Positions 8,222-17,063 of a stretch of DNA of 60,020 bases are shown in pieces. How positions within the stretch are numbered: position 1 is the first letter of the stretch; each line of letters begins with the position of its first letter. Source of the stretch: an uncultured Collinsella sp. (GTDB taxonomy: Bacteria > Actinomycetota > Coriobacteriia > Coriobacteriales > Coriobacteriaceae); assembly GCA_900540875.1 (NCBI GenBank), contig UQHT01000015.1:1-60020 (forward strand). Direction: 5' to 3'. The notes under the pieces were generated by a model. It made no database searches and was not told the DNA's origin. It saw only the letters and a program-made list of their open reading frames with translations. A program made the translations under genes and the position numbers.

Positions 8222-8352
8222 AGCAGTCTGGCTTGGGGCGCGAGGCGGTTCGCCCGCGCGTCCTACACAGTAATGTCCCTTGCCCAGGATTCCCACCTGG
8301 TTCCCTCCGCAAGCCAGCGCGGACTGTGTGGGCGCCGCGCCGGTCGTTTCCT
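8222..8352 (-). promoter_or_regulatory. Cobalamin riboswitch (minus strand)
   Basis: On the minus strand the aptamer core reads GAGGGAACCAGGTG, AATCCTGGGC, then ACATTACTGTG, matching the conserved adenosylcobalamin-riboswitch core (GGGAA..GGTG..AATCC..CACTGT). A 3' AAGCCAGACTGC matches the closing consensus AAGCCAGGAGAC. It sits upstream of cbiK and the ABC transporter operon and reads toward them. High corrinoid should switch that operon off through the downstream terminator. No equivalent is visible for the divergent synthesis operon. Confidence 0.85.
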
Positions 8353-8552
8353 TTTATTCGATTGTCATATGCTCGTTGCCGAAACTACCACTATGATAGT
8401 GTGCGTTTGTGGGCGTGTCAAAGCCAGGGCGGGCGGCATTGCGCCTCCTGCCTACGTATTTGCGCCGATTGCCGCTGCGGGCGCCGTGTCTTGCCCGCTG
8501 CGCGAAGGGCGGCGTAAACGGTTGCGATGAGAAACGGGAAGGGAAGGCTCGG
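8353..8552. promoter_or_regulatory. Divergent promoter region with 13-bp palindrome at 8389-8401
   Basis: This gap separates the riboswitch 5' end from the cbiF start and must hold promoters for both operons. A perfect palindrome CACTATGATAGTG (8389-8401) contains a -10-like TATGAT on the plus strand. No well-spaced -35 is evident for either direction. It could be an operator acting on both operons. The rest of the gap, to the AAGGGAAGG ribosome-binding site of cbiF, shows no riboswitch. Confidence 0.4.
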
Positions 8553-9344
8553 ATGATTCATATCGTTGGCGCAGGCTCGGGCGCCGCCGACCTTATCACG
8601 CTGCGCGGGGCGCGTCTTCTGCGCGCGGCCGACGTGGTCGTTTGGGCGGGGAGCCTTGTGAACCCCGAGCTGCTCGCCGAGTGCAAGGAATCCTGCGTCG
8701 TCTACGACAGCGCGCACATGACCTTGGAGGAAGTGCTCGACGTGATGTGCGCGGCGGATGCGCGGGGCGAGGAAGTGGTGCGCCTGCACACGGGCGACCC
8801 GTGCCTGTACGGCGCCATCCAGGAGCAGATGGACGCGCTCGACGCGCGCGGCGTGGACTACGAGGTGGTGCCCGGCGTTTCGAGCTTTTGCGGTGCCGCG
8901 GCGGCGCTTCGCCAGGAATACACGCTGCCGGGAATCAGCCAGTCGGTCGTGATCACGCGGCTTTCCGGGCGCACCCCCATGCCCGCGGGCGAGGGCGTGC
9001 GCACCATGGCGGAAAGCGGCTCGACTATGGTCATCTTCCTGAGTTCGGGTATGCTCGCCGAGCTTTCCGCCGAGCTTTTGGCCGCGGGCCGCAGCTCCGA
9101 CGAGCCGGCGGCGCTCGTGTACAAGGCGACCTGGCCTGAGGAGCGCGTGGTGCGATGCACAGTGGGCACGCTCGCCGATGCGGGCGCGCGAGAGGGCATC
9201 GACCGCACGGCGCTCGTGGTGGTGGGCCGCGTGCTCGGAGCTCGCGGCGGGCTTGCGCACAACGGCGGGCAAGCGGAGTCGTACGAGCGCAGCAAGCTTT
9301 ACGACCCTTCGTTTGCCACAGGGTATCGGAAGGCGAGCAGCTAG
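8553..9344 (+). CDS. cbiF: Cobalt-precorrin-4 C11-methyltransferase
   Basis: A 263-residue SAM-dependent methyltransferase that methylates C-11 of the corrin ring precursor. The N-terminal MIHIVGAGSGAADLITLRGA, the GDPCLYGA loop and PGVSSFCGAAA are typical of the tetrapyrrole methylase fold, and VVWAGSLVNPELL plus YDSAHMTLEE are specific to the CbiF/CobM branch. It is the first gene of the plus-strand synthesis operon. The ATG at 8553 follows AAGGGAAGG; longer upstream frames lack these features. cbiD starts one base after its stop. Confidence 0.93.
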   Translation: MIHIVGAGSGAADLITLRGARLLRAADVVVWAGSLVNPELLAECKESCVVYDSAHMTLEEVLDVMCAADARGEEVVRLHTGDPCLYGAIQEQMDALDARGVDYEVVPGVSSFCGAAAALRQEYTLPGISQSVVITRLSGRTPMPAGEGVRTMAESGSTMVIFLSSGMLAELSAELLAAGRSSDEPAALVYKATWPEERVVRCTVGTLADAGAREGIDRTALVVVGRVLGARGGLAHNGGQAESYERSKLYDPSFATGYRKASS

Positions 9345-9345
9345 C

Positions 9346-10530
9346 GTGGCCTTCGAGCACTACATATATACCGGGACGACCCGCCTGCGCTGCGGCTACA
9401 CCACGGGGAGTTGCGCCGCGCTCGCGGCGAAGGCGGCCTGTGAGATGCTCTTGTCACGAAAGCCCGTCGGCCGCGTGTCGATCGTCACCCCCGGCGGGCT
9501 GCCCGTCGAGGCGAACGTGGTCGACGCATTTATCGGCGAGGGGTGCGCCCAGTGCGCCGTGCGAAAGGACGCAGGCGACGATGCCGATGTGACCGACGGC
9601 GTGCTCGTGTACGCGCGCGTGGAACATGCGGGGTCGGGCACGGGCGCTGCGGGCAGCAAGGGCGTGCCCGCGCGCGAATCGGAAGTTTCCGTCGATGGCG
9701 GCGTGGGCGTGGGGCGCGTGACGTTGCCCGGGCTCGAGCAGCCGGTGGGGGCGGCCGCCATCAACGCGACGCCGCGCGCGATGATCACTTCGGCGGTGCG
9801 CGAGGTGTGCGCCGCGCACGGCTTTTCTGGAAATATCGCTGTGACGATTTCGGTACCCGAGGGTGTTGCCCTTGCCGAAAAGACTTTCAACCCGCACCTG
9901 GGGATAGAGGACGGCATTTCCATCCTGGGCACGACGGGCATCGTCGAGCCGCGCAGCCTTGCTGCCTTGCGCGACAGCATCGAGCTCGAGATCCGGCAGC
10001 ATGCGGCTATGGGGCGACGCGGAGTCGTGCTCACGCCCGGCAACTACGGCGGGCAGTTCATCTCGGGGCATTTCCACCTAAACGGTGCGCCGGTGGTCTT
10101 CATCTCCAACTTCGTGGGCGATGCGATTGATTGCTGCGTTCGCGAGGGATTTACCAATGTCCTTCTTGTGGGACACATCGGCAAGCTGGTGAAGATTGCG
10201 GGCGGCATCATGGACACCCATTCGCGTACCGCCGACTGCCGCGCGGAGATTCTGGCCGCCCACGCGGCCTTGGCCGGCGCTGGCGCGAAGACCGTGCGCG
10301 AGATCATGTCGTCGGTCACGACCACGGCGGCGCTCGAGGTAATCGAGGCCGCCGGCGTGGGGGACGCTGCGCGCGCCTCGCTCGCTGCGGCAATCGATGA
10401 CAGGTTGCGACGCCGCGCGGCGGGCGCATGCGACATCGCCGCGGTCGTGTTCGACGCCGAGCGCCGAGAGCTTTTCCGCACGTCGGGCGCCGATGCAGTT
10501 ATCGGGGAATTGGGGGCTACGTATGAGTAA
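9346..10530 (+). CDS. cbiD: Cobalt-precorrin-5B C1-methyltransferase
   Basis: A 394-residue protein of the CbiD family, which methylates C-1 of cobalt-precorrin-5B in the anaerobic pathway. The diagnostic N-terminus LRCGYTTGSCAALAAKAAC, the ITPGGLPVE-like VTPGGLPVEANVVDAF strand and C-terminal HIGKLVKIAGGIMDTHSRTAD are present. The GTG at 9346 gives the family-typical start, one base after cbiF. A Gly/Ala-rich insertion near residue 95-115 makes it slightly longer than usual. It overlaps cbiL by 8 bases. CbiD has no aerobic-route counterpart, so it marks the early-cobalt route. Confidence 0.93.
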   Translation: MAFEHYIYTGTTRLRCGYTTGSCAALAAKAACEMLLSRKPVGRVSIVTPGGLPVEANVVDAFIGEGCAQCAVRKDAGDDADVTDGVLVYARVEHAGSGTGAAGSKGVPARESEVSVDGGVGVGRVTLPGLEQPVGAAAINATPRAMITSAVREVCAAHGFSGNIAVTISVPEGVALAEKTFNPHLGIEDGISILGTTGIVEPRSLAALRDSIELEIRQHAAMGRRGVVLTPGNYGGQFISGHFHLNGAPVVFISNFVGDAIDCCVREGFTNVLLVGHIGKLVKIAGGIMDTHSRTADCRAEILAAHAALAGAGAKTVREIMSSVTTTAALEVIEAAGVGDAARASLAAAIDDRLRRRAAGACDIAAVVFDAERRELFRTSGADAVIGELGATYE

Positions 10531-11212
10531 AGGCGTGCTGTACGGGGTGGGCACGGGGCCTGGCGACCCCGAGCTGCTCACGATCAAGGCCGTCCGCACA
10601 ATCGAATCGTGTCCGGTCATCGCCGCACCGCAGACGGCGGACGGGGCCATGGTCGCGCTCGACATCGTGCGCGGCGCCGTCGACCTTACAGGCAAGACGG
10701 TGATCCCCGTGCGATTCTCGATGACGCGCGACGCCGAGCGCCGCACGGCCGAGCATGCCTCGCTTGTTCGCGAGCTTGTCGTGCACCTGGATGCGGTCCG
10801 CGACGTCGCGCTGCTGAACCTGGGGGACCCGAGCATCTACGCCACCTTCCAGCGCATAGCGCCCGACGTGCGCGCCCGCGGGTTCGAGGCGCGCGCCATT
10901 CCCGGCGTGCCGAGCTTCTGCGCGGTCGCCGCAGCGCTCGAGCGCGACCTCACGCCCGAGATGTCGTCGCCTCTGCACATCGTGCCCGGCGGCTACGACG
11001 ACGTGCGCCGCGCAATCGGCTGGCCGGGGACGAAGGTGGTCATGAAGGCGCGCCGCTCGCTTGCGGACACGAAGCGCATCCTTCGTGAGGAGGGCGCCTT
11101 CGACGGTGCCGAGCTCGTAGAGGACTGTGGGCTTCCGGGCGAGCGCGTGTACCGCTCGCTCGACGATGTGCCCGATCGGGGCAGCTACTTCTCGACGATG
11201 GTGGTGCGCTAG
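10523..11212 (+). CDS. cbiL: Cobalt-precorrin-2 C20-methyltransferase
   Basis: A 229-residue tetrapyrrole methylase. It transfers a methyl group from SAM to C-20 of cobalt-factor II, the first methylation after cobalt insertion. LYGVGTGPGDPELLTIKAV at the N-terminus is the CbiL/CobI signature, followed by IAAPQ, LNLGDPSIYATF and IPGVPSFCAVAAAL. Length is that of the family. The ATG at 10523 overlaps the end of cbiD by 8 bases, and cbiG begins right after its stop, so translation is probably coupled. Confidence 0.93.
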   Translation: MSKGVLYGVGTGPGDPELLTIKAVRTIESCPVIAAPQTADGAMVALDIVRGAVDLTGKTVIPVRFSMTRDAERRTAEHASLVRELVVHLDAVRDVALLNLGDPSIYATFQRIAPDVRARGFEARAIPGVPSFCAVAAALERDLTPEMSSPLHIVPGGYDDVRRAIGWPGTKVVMKARRSLADTKRILREEGAFDGAELVEDCGLPGERVYRSLDDVPDRGSYFSTMVVR

Positions 11213-12346
11213 ATGAGGGTTTCCTGCATAGCGTTCACTGAGAGGGGGTATGCGTTGGCGGAGCGCACCGCACACGCGCTTTCCGATTGCGCGCAGACAG
11301 GTGAAGATGACCCTGGCTGGGACGTTTCCGTTTCGCGCGGGTTCGGCGAGGGGAAGGCCGACCTGCGCGCATGGACGGCGCTCGCGTGGGAAGCGTCGGA
11401 CGCCCTTCTGTTCGTGGGCGCGGCGGGCATCGCCGTGCGGGCGATCGCACCGCATGTCGCCTCGAAGGCAAGCGATTCCGCGGTTGTGGCGATCGACGAG
11501 GCGGGGCGCTTTGCTGTCCCGCTTTTGTCGGGGCATTTGGGCGGTGCGAACGAGCTTGCGCAAACTGTGGCACGCGCGGCAGGGGCCATCCCCGTCATCA
11601 CCACGGCGACCGACGTCCGCGGCGTGTGGGCGGTGGATACGTGGGCGCGCTGTGCGGGGCTCGCCGTTTCGAATCCCGAGGCCATCAAGCGAGTGTCGGC
11701 GCGGCTGCTTTCGGGCGGGCGCGTGGCGCTCTATTCCGACATGCCGATTTCGGGACAGCCGCCTGAGGGGGTTGACATTGCGTCCGACTGCGCTCGGGCC
11801 GATATCGTCGTGTCGCCGTTCGCTGGCGCGAATGCAGGTGCGTCCGTTCGCGCAGCGGAGACGACGGGCGATGTCGTGCCCGCCGGTGAGACGGGGAAGC
11901 CGGCGGGCGCGCGGGCGCAGGAGCCTGCGCCCGAGCCGCTTCGCCTTGTCGTGCCCTGCATCGTTGCGGGCATAGGGTGCCGTCGCGGTGCGTGCGCCGA
12001 AGCGATCGGGGAGGCGTTTCTTCTCGCGTGCGGGCAGGCGGGTATCTCGCCTTCGGCCGTGCGCGAGGCGGCGACGATCGACGTGAAGGCGCACGAGGAG
12101 GGTCTGCTCGCCTTCTGCCGCGCGCGCAAGATTCCGCTTGCGACGTATTCCGTAGAGGAGTTGTCGCAGGTCGAAGGCAGCGTTTCGCCATCTGATTTCG
12201 TGCGCGCGACGGTGGGGGTCGACAACGTGTGCGAGCGCGCGGCGCTCGCGGACGGGGGCAAACTTATCTTCCCGAAGCTCGCTCACGGCGGCGTGACCGT
12301 CGCGTTTTCCAAGGTAACTATCGAACTTTCGTTTAAGGAGCGGTGA
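11213..12346 (+). CDS. cbiG: Cobalt-precorrin-5A hydrolase
   Basis: A 377-residue CbiG, which opens the delta-lactone ring and releases the C-20 carbon as acetaldehyde. The N-terminal domain has ALLFVGAAGIAVRAIAPH and the strong family motif PLLSGHLGGANELA. After an Ala/Pro/Glu-rich linker (about residues 205-245), the C-terminal domain has VAGIGCRRGACAEAIGEAF and the ending PKLAHGGVTVAFSK. The ATG at 11213 abuts the cbiL stop. Its stop overlaps the cbiH start (TGATG). The linker is longer than usual but both domains are intact. Confidence 0.93.
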   Translation: MRVSCIAFTERGYALAERTAHALSDCAQTGEDDPGWDVSVSRGFGEGKADLRAWTALAWEASDALLFVGAAGIAVRAIAPHVASKASDSAVVAIDEAGRFAVPLLSGHLGGANELAQTVARAAGAIPVITTATDVRGVWAVDTWARCAGLAVSNPEAIKRVSARLLSGGRVALYSDMPISGQPPEGVDIASDCARADIVVSPFAGANAGASVRAAETTGDVVPAGETGKPAGARAQEPAPEPLRLVVPCIVAGIGCRRGACAEAIGEAFLLACGQAGISPSAVREAATIDVKAHEEGLLAFCRARKIPLATYSVEELSQVEGSVSPSDFVRATVGVDNVCERAALADGGKLIFPKLAHGGVTVAFSKVTIELSFKER

Positions 12347-13089
12347 TGGGAAAGCTCTTCGTGGTGGGGATCGGCCCGGGCGGCCCCGACGGCATGACGA
12401 TTGCGGCTCGGCGCGCGCTCGAGGCGGCCGACATCGTTGTGGGGTACACGAAATACGTGGAGCTCGCGCTCGCCGCCGTGCCCGACGCGGCGCATCTCGC
12501 GACGCCGATGATGCACGAGGTCGAACGGTGCCGCCTGGCGCTTTCGCGCGCGCAGTGCGGAGAAGCCGTGGCGCTTGTGTGCAGCGGTGACGCGGGCGTG
12601 TACGGCATGGCGAGCCCCGTGCTGGAGCTTGCTGAGGACTACCCAGATGTAGACGTGGAAGTTATCGCCGGGGCCACCGCGGCTCAGAGCGGGTCGGCGG
12701 TGCTCGGCGCCCCGCTTGCCCACGACTTCGCGGTCGTGTCGCTCTCCGACCTGCTCACGCCGTGGGAGGTCATCGAGCGCAGGCTCGCCGCCGTGGCGAG
12801 CGCCGACTTCTGCATCTGTTTGTACAACCCGCGCAGCAGAAAGCGCGCCGACAGGCTCTCGCGCGCGGCGAAGATTATGCTCGAATGGAAGGCCCCCGAC
12901 ACGCTCTGCGGCTGGGTACGCAACATCGGGCGCGAGGGGCAGCAGTCGGGCATGTGCAGGCTCTCCGAGCTGGGGGAGTTCGACGCCGACATGTTCACCA
13001 CCGTGTTCGTCGGCAACGCGGACACGAAGCGCGTAGGCGGCCGTATGGTCACGCCGCGCGGGTATCGGGAGATTCCATGCGAAAGGTAA
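12346..13089 (+). CDS. cbiH: Cobalt-precorrin-3B C17-methyltransferase (ring contraction)
   Basis: A 247-residue tetrapyrrole methylase that methylates C-17 and drives ring contraction. MGKLFVVGIGPGGPDGMT, VGYTKYVEL, VCSGDAGVYGMASPVLEL and FCICLYNPRSRKRAD are the typical CbiH/CobJ blocks. The C-terminus (MVTPRGY) also fits. The ATG at 12346 has AAGGAG 5 bases upstream and shares one base with the cbiG stop. No ferredoxin-like extension, as seen in some bacterial CbiH60 proteins, is present. It overlaps cbiET by 13 bases. Confidence 0.93.
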   Translation: MGKLFVVGIGPGGPDGMTIAARRALEAADIVVGYTKYVELALAAVPDAAHLATPMMHEVERCRLALSRAQCGEAVALVCSGDAGVYGMASPVLELAEDYPDVDVEVIAGATAAQSGSAVLGAPLAHDFAVVSLSDLLTPWEVIERRLAAVASADFCICLYNPRSRKRADRLSRAAKIMLEWKAPDTLCGWVRNIGREGQQSGMCRLSELGEFDADMFTTVFVGNADTKRVGGRMVTPRGYREIPCER

Positions 13090-14549
13090 CGATCATCGGG
13101 GCGGGGCCCGGAAACCCCGACTTGCTCTCGCGCGCGGCGCTCGACGCGATCGACATCGCCGACGTGGTCATCGGCGCTCATCGCGCGCTTGTCAGCATCG
13201 ACGTGCCGCCCGACGTGGTGAGATGCGAGCTCGTGAAGACGGCGGACATCGTCGCCGCGCTCACCGATGCGGCGTCGTGGCAGCGCGCCGTGGTCGTGAT
13301 GACAGGCGATGTGGGGCTGTTCAGCGGCGCGCGCCGCCTGGTGGAGGCGCTCTCCGGCGACGCGCAGGTGGACGTGCGCGTCATTCCCGGCATAAGCTCA
13401 GCGTCGTATCTCGCCGCGCGCCTCGCGCGTCCATGGCAGGATTGGCGCTTCGCGAGCGCTCACGGCGTGGCGTGCGACATCGTGGCCGAGGCCGAGCGCG
13501 CAGGTGAGCTCTTCCTCGCCACGTCGGGCGGGGAAGACCCCTCGCGGCTTTCGGGCGAGCTTGTGCAGGCGGGCTTCGGGGACGCGCGCGTGACGGTGGC
13601 CGAGCGCCTGTCGTACCCCGACGAGCGCATCACCTGCGCGACCGCAAGTGAAATCGCAGGTCAGACGTTCGACGACTTGAACGTGATGCTTATCGAGTTC
13701 GCAGGCTGCGCCGGTTCGCCTGCGGGCTCTGGCGCAGCCTCCGAGGCGCCGGCCGGCGCGTCTGCGCCCGCGGCGGCTTCTTTCGCGGCGGACTCTGCGG
13801 GCGCATCCCGCGCCGCGAGCTCCCGCTGGCCGTACGCTTCCTCGGGCATTCCCGACGAGCTCTTCATCCGCGGCGACGTTCCCATGACCAAGCAGGAGGT
13901 GCGCGCCGTCGCGCTCGCGAAGCTGCGCCTTACCGCGACCGACACCGTGTGGGATGTCGGCGCCGGCACGGGGAGCGTTTCGATCGAGGCGGCGCTCGTC
14001 GCGCGAGCGGGGTCGGTATGGGCGGTCGAGCGCAACGCGGCCGGCGTGCGGCTCATCCGAGAGAACGCGGATGCATTCGGGTGCGGCAACGTGCATGCGG
14101 TCCCCGGTGTCGCCCCCGAAGCGCTCGCGAAACTGCCCGTCCCCGACGCCGTGTTCGTCGGCGGGAGCGCGGGCGAGCTTCCCTCCATCGTGGAGGCGGC
14201 GCTCGAGAAGAACTCGCAGGTTCGCCTGTGCGTGCCATGCGTCACCGTTGAGACGCTCACCGAGGCGTTCGCGCTCCTCTCGGGTTCGCGCTTTAAGGGG
14301 TTCGAGGCGTGCCAGGTGTCGGCCGCCCGTGCCGAGGCTGTAGGCTCGCACCATCTTATGAAGGCGCAAAACCCCGTGTTCCTCGTCAGCGCGCGTGGTG
14401 CGGGCGCGGGTGCCGAGGAGCTTGCCGAAGTCGGCGCGCTTGCTGAGTCGCCTGTCGGGGAGGACCTCTCTGTCGAGGGGAACCCATCCGTTGAGGTGGT
14501 CTCGCTTGCTAACTGCAGCGCCGCAGGTGGGGAAGGCGGCGCCCGGTGA
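13077..14549 (+). CDS. cbiET: Bifunctional cobalt-precorrin-7 C5-methyltransferase / cobalt-precorrin-6B C15-methyltransferase (decarboxylating)
   Basis: A 490-residue fusion equivalent to CobL. CbiE occupies residues 1-208 (VTIIGAGPGNPDLLSRAAL, VVMTGDVGLFSGAR, IPGISSASYLAARL). An Ala/Ser/Gly linker spans about 210-250. CbiT occupies about 255-435 with FIRGDVPMTKQEVRAVALAK and the SAM loop VWDVGAGTGS (291-300). A Gly/Glu-rich tail of about 50 residues ends the protein. It methylates C-5 and C-15 and removes the C-12 acetate carboxyl. The start overlaps cbiH by 13 bases; the stop overlaps the GTG of cbiA. The linker and tail are longer than in most relatives. Confidence 0.92.
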   Translation: MRKVTIIGAGPGNPDLLSRAALDAIDIADVVIGAHRALVSIDVPPDVVRCELVKTADIVAALTDAASWQRAVVVMTGDVGLFSGARRLVEALSGDAQVDVRVIPGISSASYLAARLARPWQDWRFASAHGVACDIVAEAERAGELFLATSGGEDPSRLSGELVQAGFGDARVTVAERLSYPDERITCATASEIAGQTFDDLNVMLIEFAGCAGSPAGSGAASEAPAGASAPAAASFAADSAGASRAASSRWPYASSGIPDELFIRGDVPMTKQEVRAVALAKLRLTATDTVWDVGAGTGSVSIEAALVARAGSVWAVERNAAGVRLIRENADAFGCGNVHAVPGVAPEALAKLPVPDAVFVGGSAGELPSIVEAALEKNSQVRLCVPCVTVETLTEAFALLSGSRFKGFEACQVSAARAEAVGSHHLMKAQNPVFLVSARGAGAGAEELAEVGALAESPVGEDLSVEGNPSVEVVSLANCSAAGGEGGAR

Positions 14550-15928
14550 GCACGTCCATCCCGCGCTTCATGGTCGCTGCGCCCTCGAGCGGGAGCGGCA
14601 AGACGGTCGTAACGTGCGCGCTCCTGCGCGCGCTCGCGCGCCGCGGCCTTGCATGCGCGGCCTTCAAATGCGGCCCCGACTACATTGACCCGCTCTTTCA
14701 TCGCCGCGTCGTGGGTGCGCGCTCGGGCAATTTAGACGGCTTCTTCACCGACGCCCCGACGCTGCGCGCCCTGCTCGCACGCGGCGCCGCGGGCGCGGAT
14801 GTCGCGGTGCTCGAGGGGGTCATGGGCTTCTATGACGGCATGGCGCCCGGCGTGGCCGACGCGAGCAGCTACCAGGTTGCGCGCGACACGGAAACGCCGG
14901 TCGTTTTAGTGGTGAACGGGCGCGGGGCGTCTTTATCGCTCGCCGCCGTAATCCGCGGCATCGCCGAGTTCCTGCCTTGTGCGAACGTGCGCGGCGTCGT
15001 GCTGAACAAGACGAGCGCCGCTGCCTGCGCCTACGCGGCGCCTGCGATCGAGAAGCACACGAGCGTCGCGGTTTTGGGGAATATCCCCGCCGACGAGGCG
15101 TTCTCGCTCGAAAGCCGGCATCTGGGGCTTGTGACCGCCGACGAGGTCGAGCAGCTCTCCGCGCGCATCGACAAGATGGCCGAGCTGGTGGAAAAGAGCG
15201 TCGACGTCGACCGCTTGCTCGAAATAGCGGCGACGGCACCCGATATTCGCGAGGAACCTTACCGGTTGGAGCCGATCGCGGGAGCGCGGCCCATCGTCGC
15301 CGTCGCGCGTGACGAGGCGTTCTCGTTCTACTACGAGGAGAACCTGCGCGCGCTCGAGGATCTGGGTTGCGAGCTGGCCTTTTTCAGCCTCCTGTGTGAT
15401 AGCGAGTTGCCCCGGGGGACAAGCGCCCTCTATCTGGGGGGCGGCTACCCGGAGCTCCATGCGCGGCAGCTCTCCGAGAACGCGCCGATGCGCGAGGCGG
15501 TGCGGCGCGCGGTGGAATCCGGCATGCCGACGGTCGCCGAATGCGGTGGGTTTCTGTACCTGCAGCGCGAAATCGCCGATAGCGAGGGGCGGCGCTGGCC
15601 TGTTGCGGGCGCCCTTGAGGGCGCAAGCGAGAACGGGGGAAGGCTGTCCCATTTCGGGTACGTGGAGCTTACTTCCCAACGCGACGGGCTCTACGGGCCG
15701 CGCGGCACACGCATCCGCGCGCACGAGTTCCACTACTGGCAGTCCACCTGCCCGGGCGGCGACTTTTGGGCGCAGAAGCCCCGGCGCGACAAGGGCTGGC
15801 CGTGCATGACGACCACCCCGTCCCTGGTGGCGGGCTTCCCGCATGTGTACTATCCTGCGAACCCCGACGTTGCGCGCGCGTTCGCGTCTGCCGCAGCGTC
15901 GTTCGCAGAGAGGAGGCGGCATGGCTGA
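14546..15928 (+). CDS. cbiA: Cobyrinate a,c-diamide synthase
   Basis: A 460-residue ATP- and glutamine-dependent amidotransferase that amidates the a and c acetates of cobyrinate. The N-terminal dethiobiotin-synthetase-like domain has the P-loop PSSGSGKT and FKCGPDYIDP. The C-terminal glutaminase domain has YLGGGYPELHA, the nucleophile in AECGGFLYLQ and HEFHYW. GTG at 14546 forms a GTGA overlap with cbiET. Length is standard. It ends with an 8-base overlap with cobT, which has its own AGGAGG inside this coding sequence. Confidence 0.93.
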   Translation: MSTSIPRFMVAAPSSGSGKTVVTCALLRALARRGLACAAFKCGPDYIDPLFHRRVVGARSGNLDGFFTDAPTLRALLARGAAGADVAVLEGVMGFYDGMAPGVADASSYQVARDTETPVVLVVNGRGASLSLAAVIRGIAEFLPCANVRGVVLNKTSAAACAYAAPAIEKHTSVAVLGNIPADEAFSLESRHLGLVTADEVEQLSARIDKMAELVEKSVDVDRLLEIAATAPDIREEPYRLEPIAGARPIVAVARDEAFSFYYEENLRALEDLGCELAFFSLLCDSELPRGTSALYLGGGYPELHARQLSENAPMREAVRRAVESGMPTVAECGGFLYLQREIADSEGRRWPVAGALEGASENGGRLSHFGYVELTSQRDGLYGPRGTRIRAHEFHYWQSTCPGGDFWAQKPRRDKGWPCMTTTPSLVAGFPHVYYPANPDVARAFASAAASFAERRRHG

Positions 15929-17063
15929 AGCAACCGAAACCGCGCTTGCCTGCATCCGCGAGGAAGTCGAGCGCGCGTTCTCGTCGGCGCCGGGCGCCGT
16001 GCTCGAAGCCGCGCTTTCCCGGATCGCGCCCGCAGACGAGTGCGCCCGTGCCGCCGCGTACGCCGCGTGGGACTCCATCGCGCACCCCTTGGGGGGGTTG
16101 GGTGACTTTGAAGACGCCGTCGCGTGTATCGCCGCAGCTCAGGGGAGCGCCGAGGTGGCCGAGTTTCCCCGTGCGCTCGCGGTATTCTTCTCCGACAACG
16201 GGGTCGTTGCCGAAGGCGTGTCGCAAAGCGGGCAAGATGTGACGCGAGCCGTCGCGCGCAACATGTGCGAGGGGGCCGCGAGCGCCTGCCGCATGGCGGC
16301 GTTCGCGGGTGCCGAGGTCGTGCCCGTCGACGTGGGTATGGCCCGGGGCATAGAAGACGCGCGCATGGTGCGCGCGAACGTGCGGCGGGGGAGCGGCAAC
16401 ATCGCTCTCGGCTCCGCTATGTCTCGCGATGGGGCCGTGCGCGCGATCGAGGTCGGAATCGCCGTCGCGTGCGGGCTTGCCCGCGCCGGCGTGCGCCTTC
16501 TCGCCGCGGGCGAGATGGGCATCGGCAACACGACTACCTCGGCGGCGGTGGCCGCAGTGCTCATCCGGGCGGACGCGCGGAGCCTTGTCGGGCGCGGCGC
16601 GGGGCTCTCGGACGCCTCGCTCGCGCGTAAGCGCGACGTGGTCGAGCGCGCTATCGACGCGAACTCGCCCGATCCCGCCGACCCGATCGACGTGCTCTCG
16701 AAGGTGGGCGGCTTCGACATCGCTGCGATGTGCGGCTTCTACCTGGGGGCCGCGGTCTCGAAGGCGCCGGCGCTCCTCGACGGGGTCATATCCTGCACGG
16801 CGGCCCTGTGCGCGGCGCGCCTGTGCCCCAACGCCTTGGGCTACCTCGTGGGCACCCACGCATCAAGCGAACCCGCAAGCCGGGAGCTCCTTCTCGAGCT
16901 CGGCATAAAGGCACCCCTCGACGCAGGCATGCACTTGGGCGAGGGCGCGGGCGCCATGGCGTATCTGCCCCTTCTGGATTCGGCGCTGCGCGTATACCGG
17001 GATGGGAAGACGTTCACGGCGACTGGCATGGCTGCTTACGAGCATTTCGAGGCCGTGAATTGA
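15921..17063 (+). CDS. cobT: Nicotinate-nucleotide--dimethylbenzimidazole phosphoribosyltransferase
   Basis: A 380-residue CobT, which makes alpha-ribazole phosphate, activating the lower ligand for nucleotide-loop assembly. Typical blocks are visible: VFFSDNGVVAEGVSQSGQDV, EVVPVDVGMA, GEMGIGNTTTSAAVAA, GRGAGLSDASLARK, GGFDIAAMCGFYLGAA and LGEGAGAMAYLPLLD. The catalytic Glu lies in the GEGAG region. The ATG at 15921 is preceded by AGGAGG and overlaps cbiA by 8 bases. Its substrate base (dimethylbenzimidazole or another) cannot be told; no BluB or bza gene is in the window. Confidence 0.93.
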   Translation: MAEATETALACIREEVERAFSSAPGAVLEAALSRIAPADECARAAAYAAWDSIAHPLGGLGDFEDAVACIAAAQGSAEVAEFPRALAVFFSDNGVVAEGVSQSGQDVTRAVARNMCEGAASACRMAAFAGAEVVPVDVGMARGIEDARMVRANVRRGSGNIALGSAMSRDGAVRAIEVGIAVACGLARAGVRLLAAGEMGIGNTTTSAAVAAVLIRADARSLVGRGAGLSDASLARKRDVVERAIDANSPDPADPIDVLSKVGGFDIAAMCGFYLGAAVSKAPALLDGVISCTAALCAARLCPNALGYLVGTHASSEPASRELLLELGIKAPLDAGMHLGEGAGAMAYLPLLDSALRVYRDGKTFTATGMAAYEHFEAVN

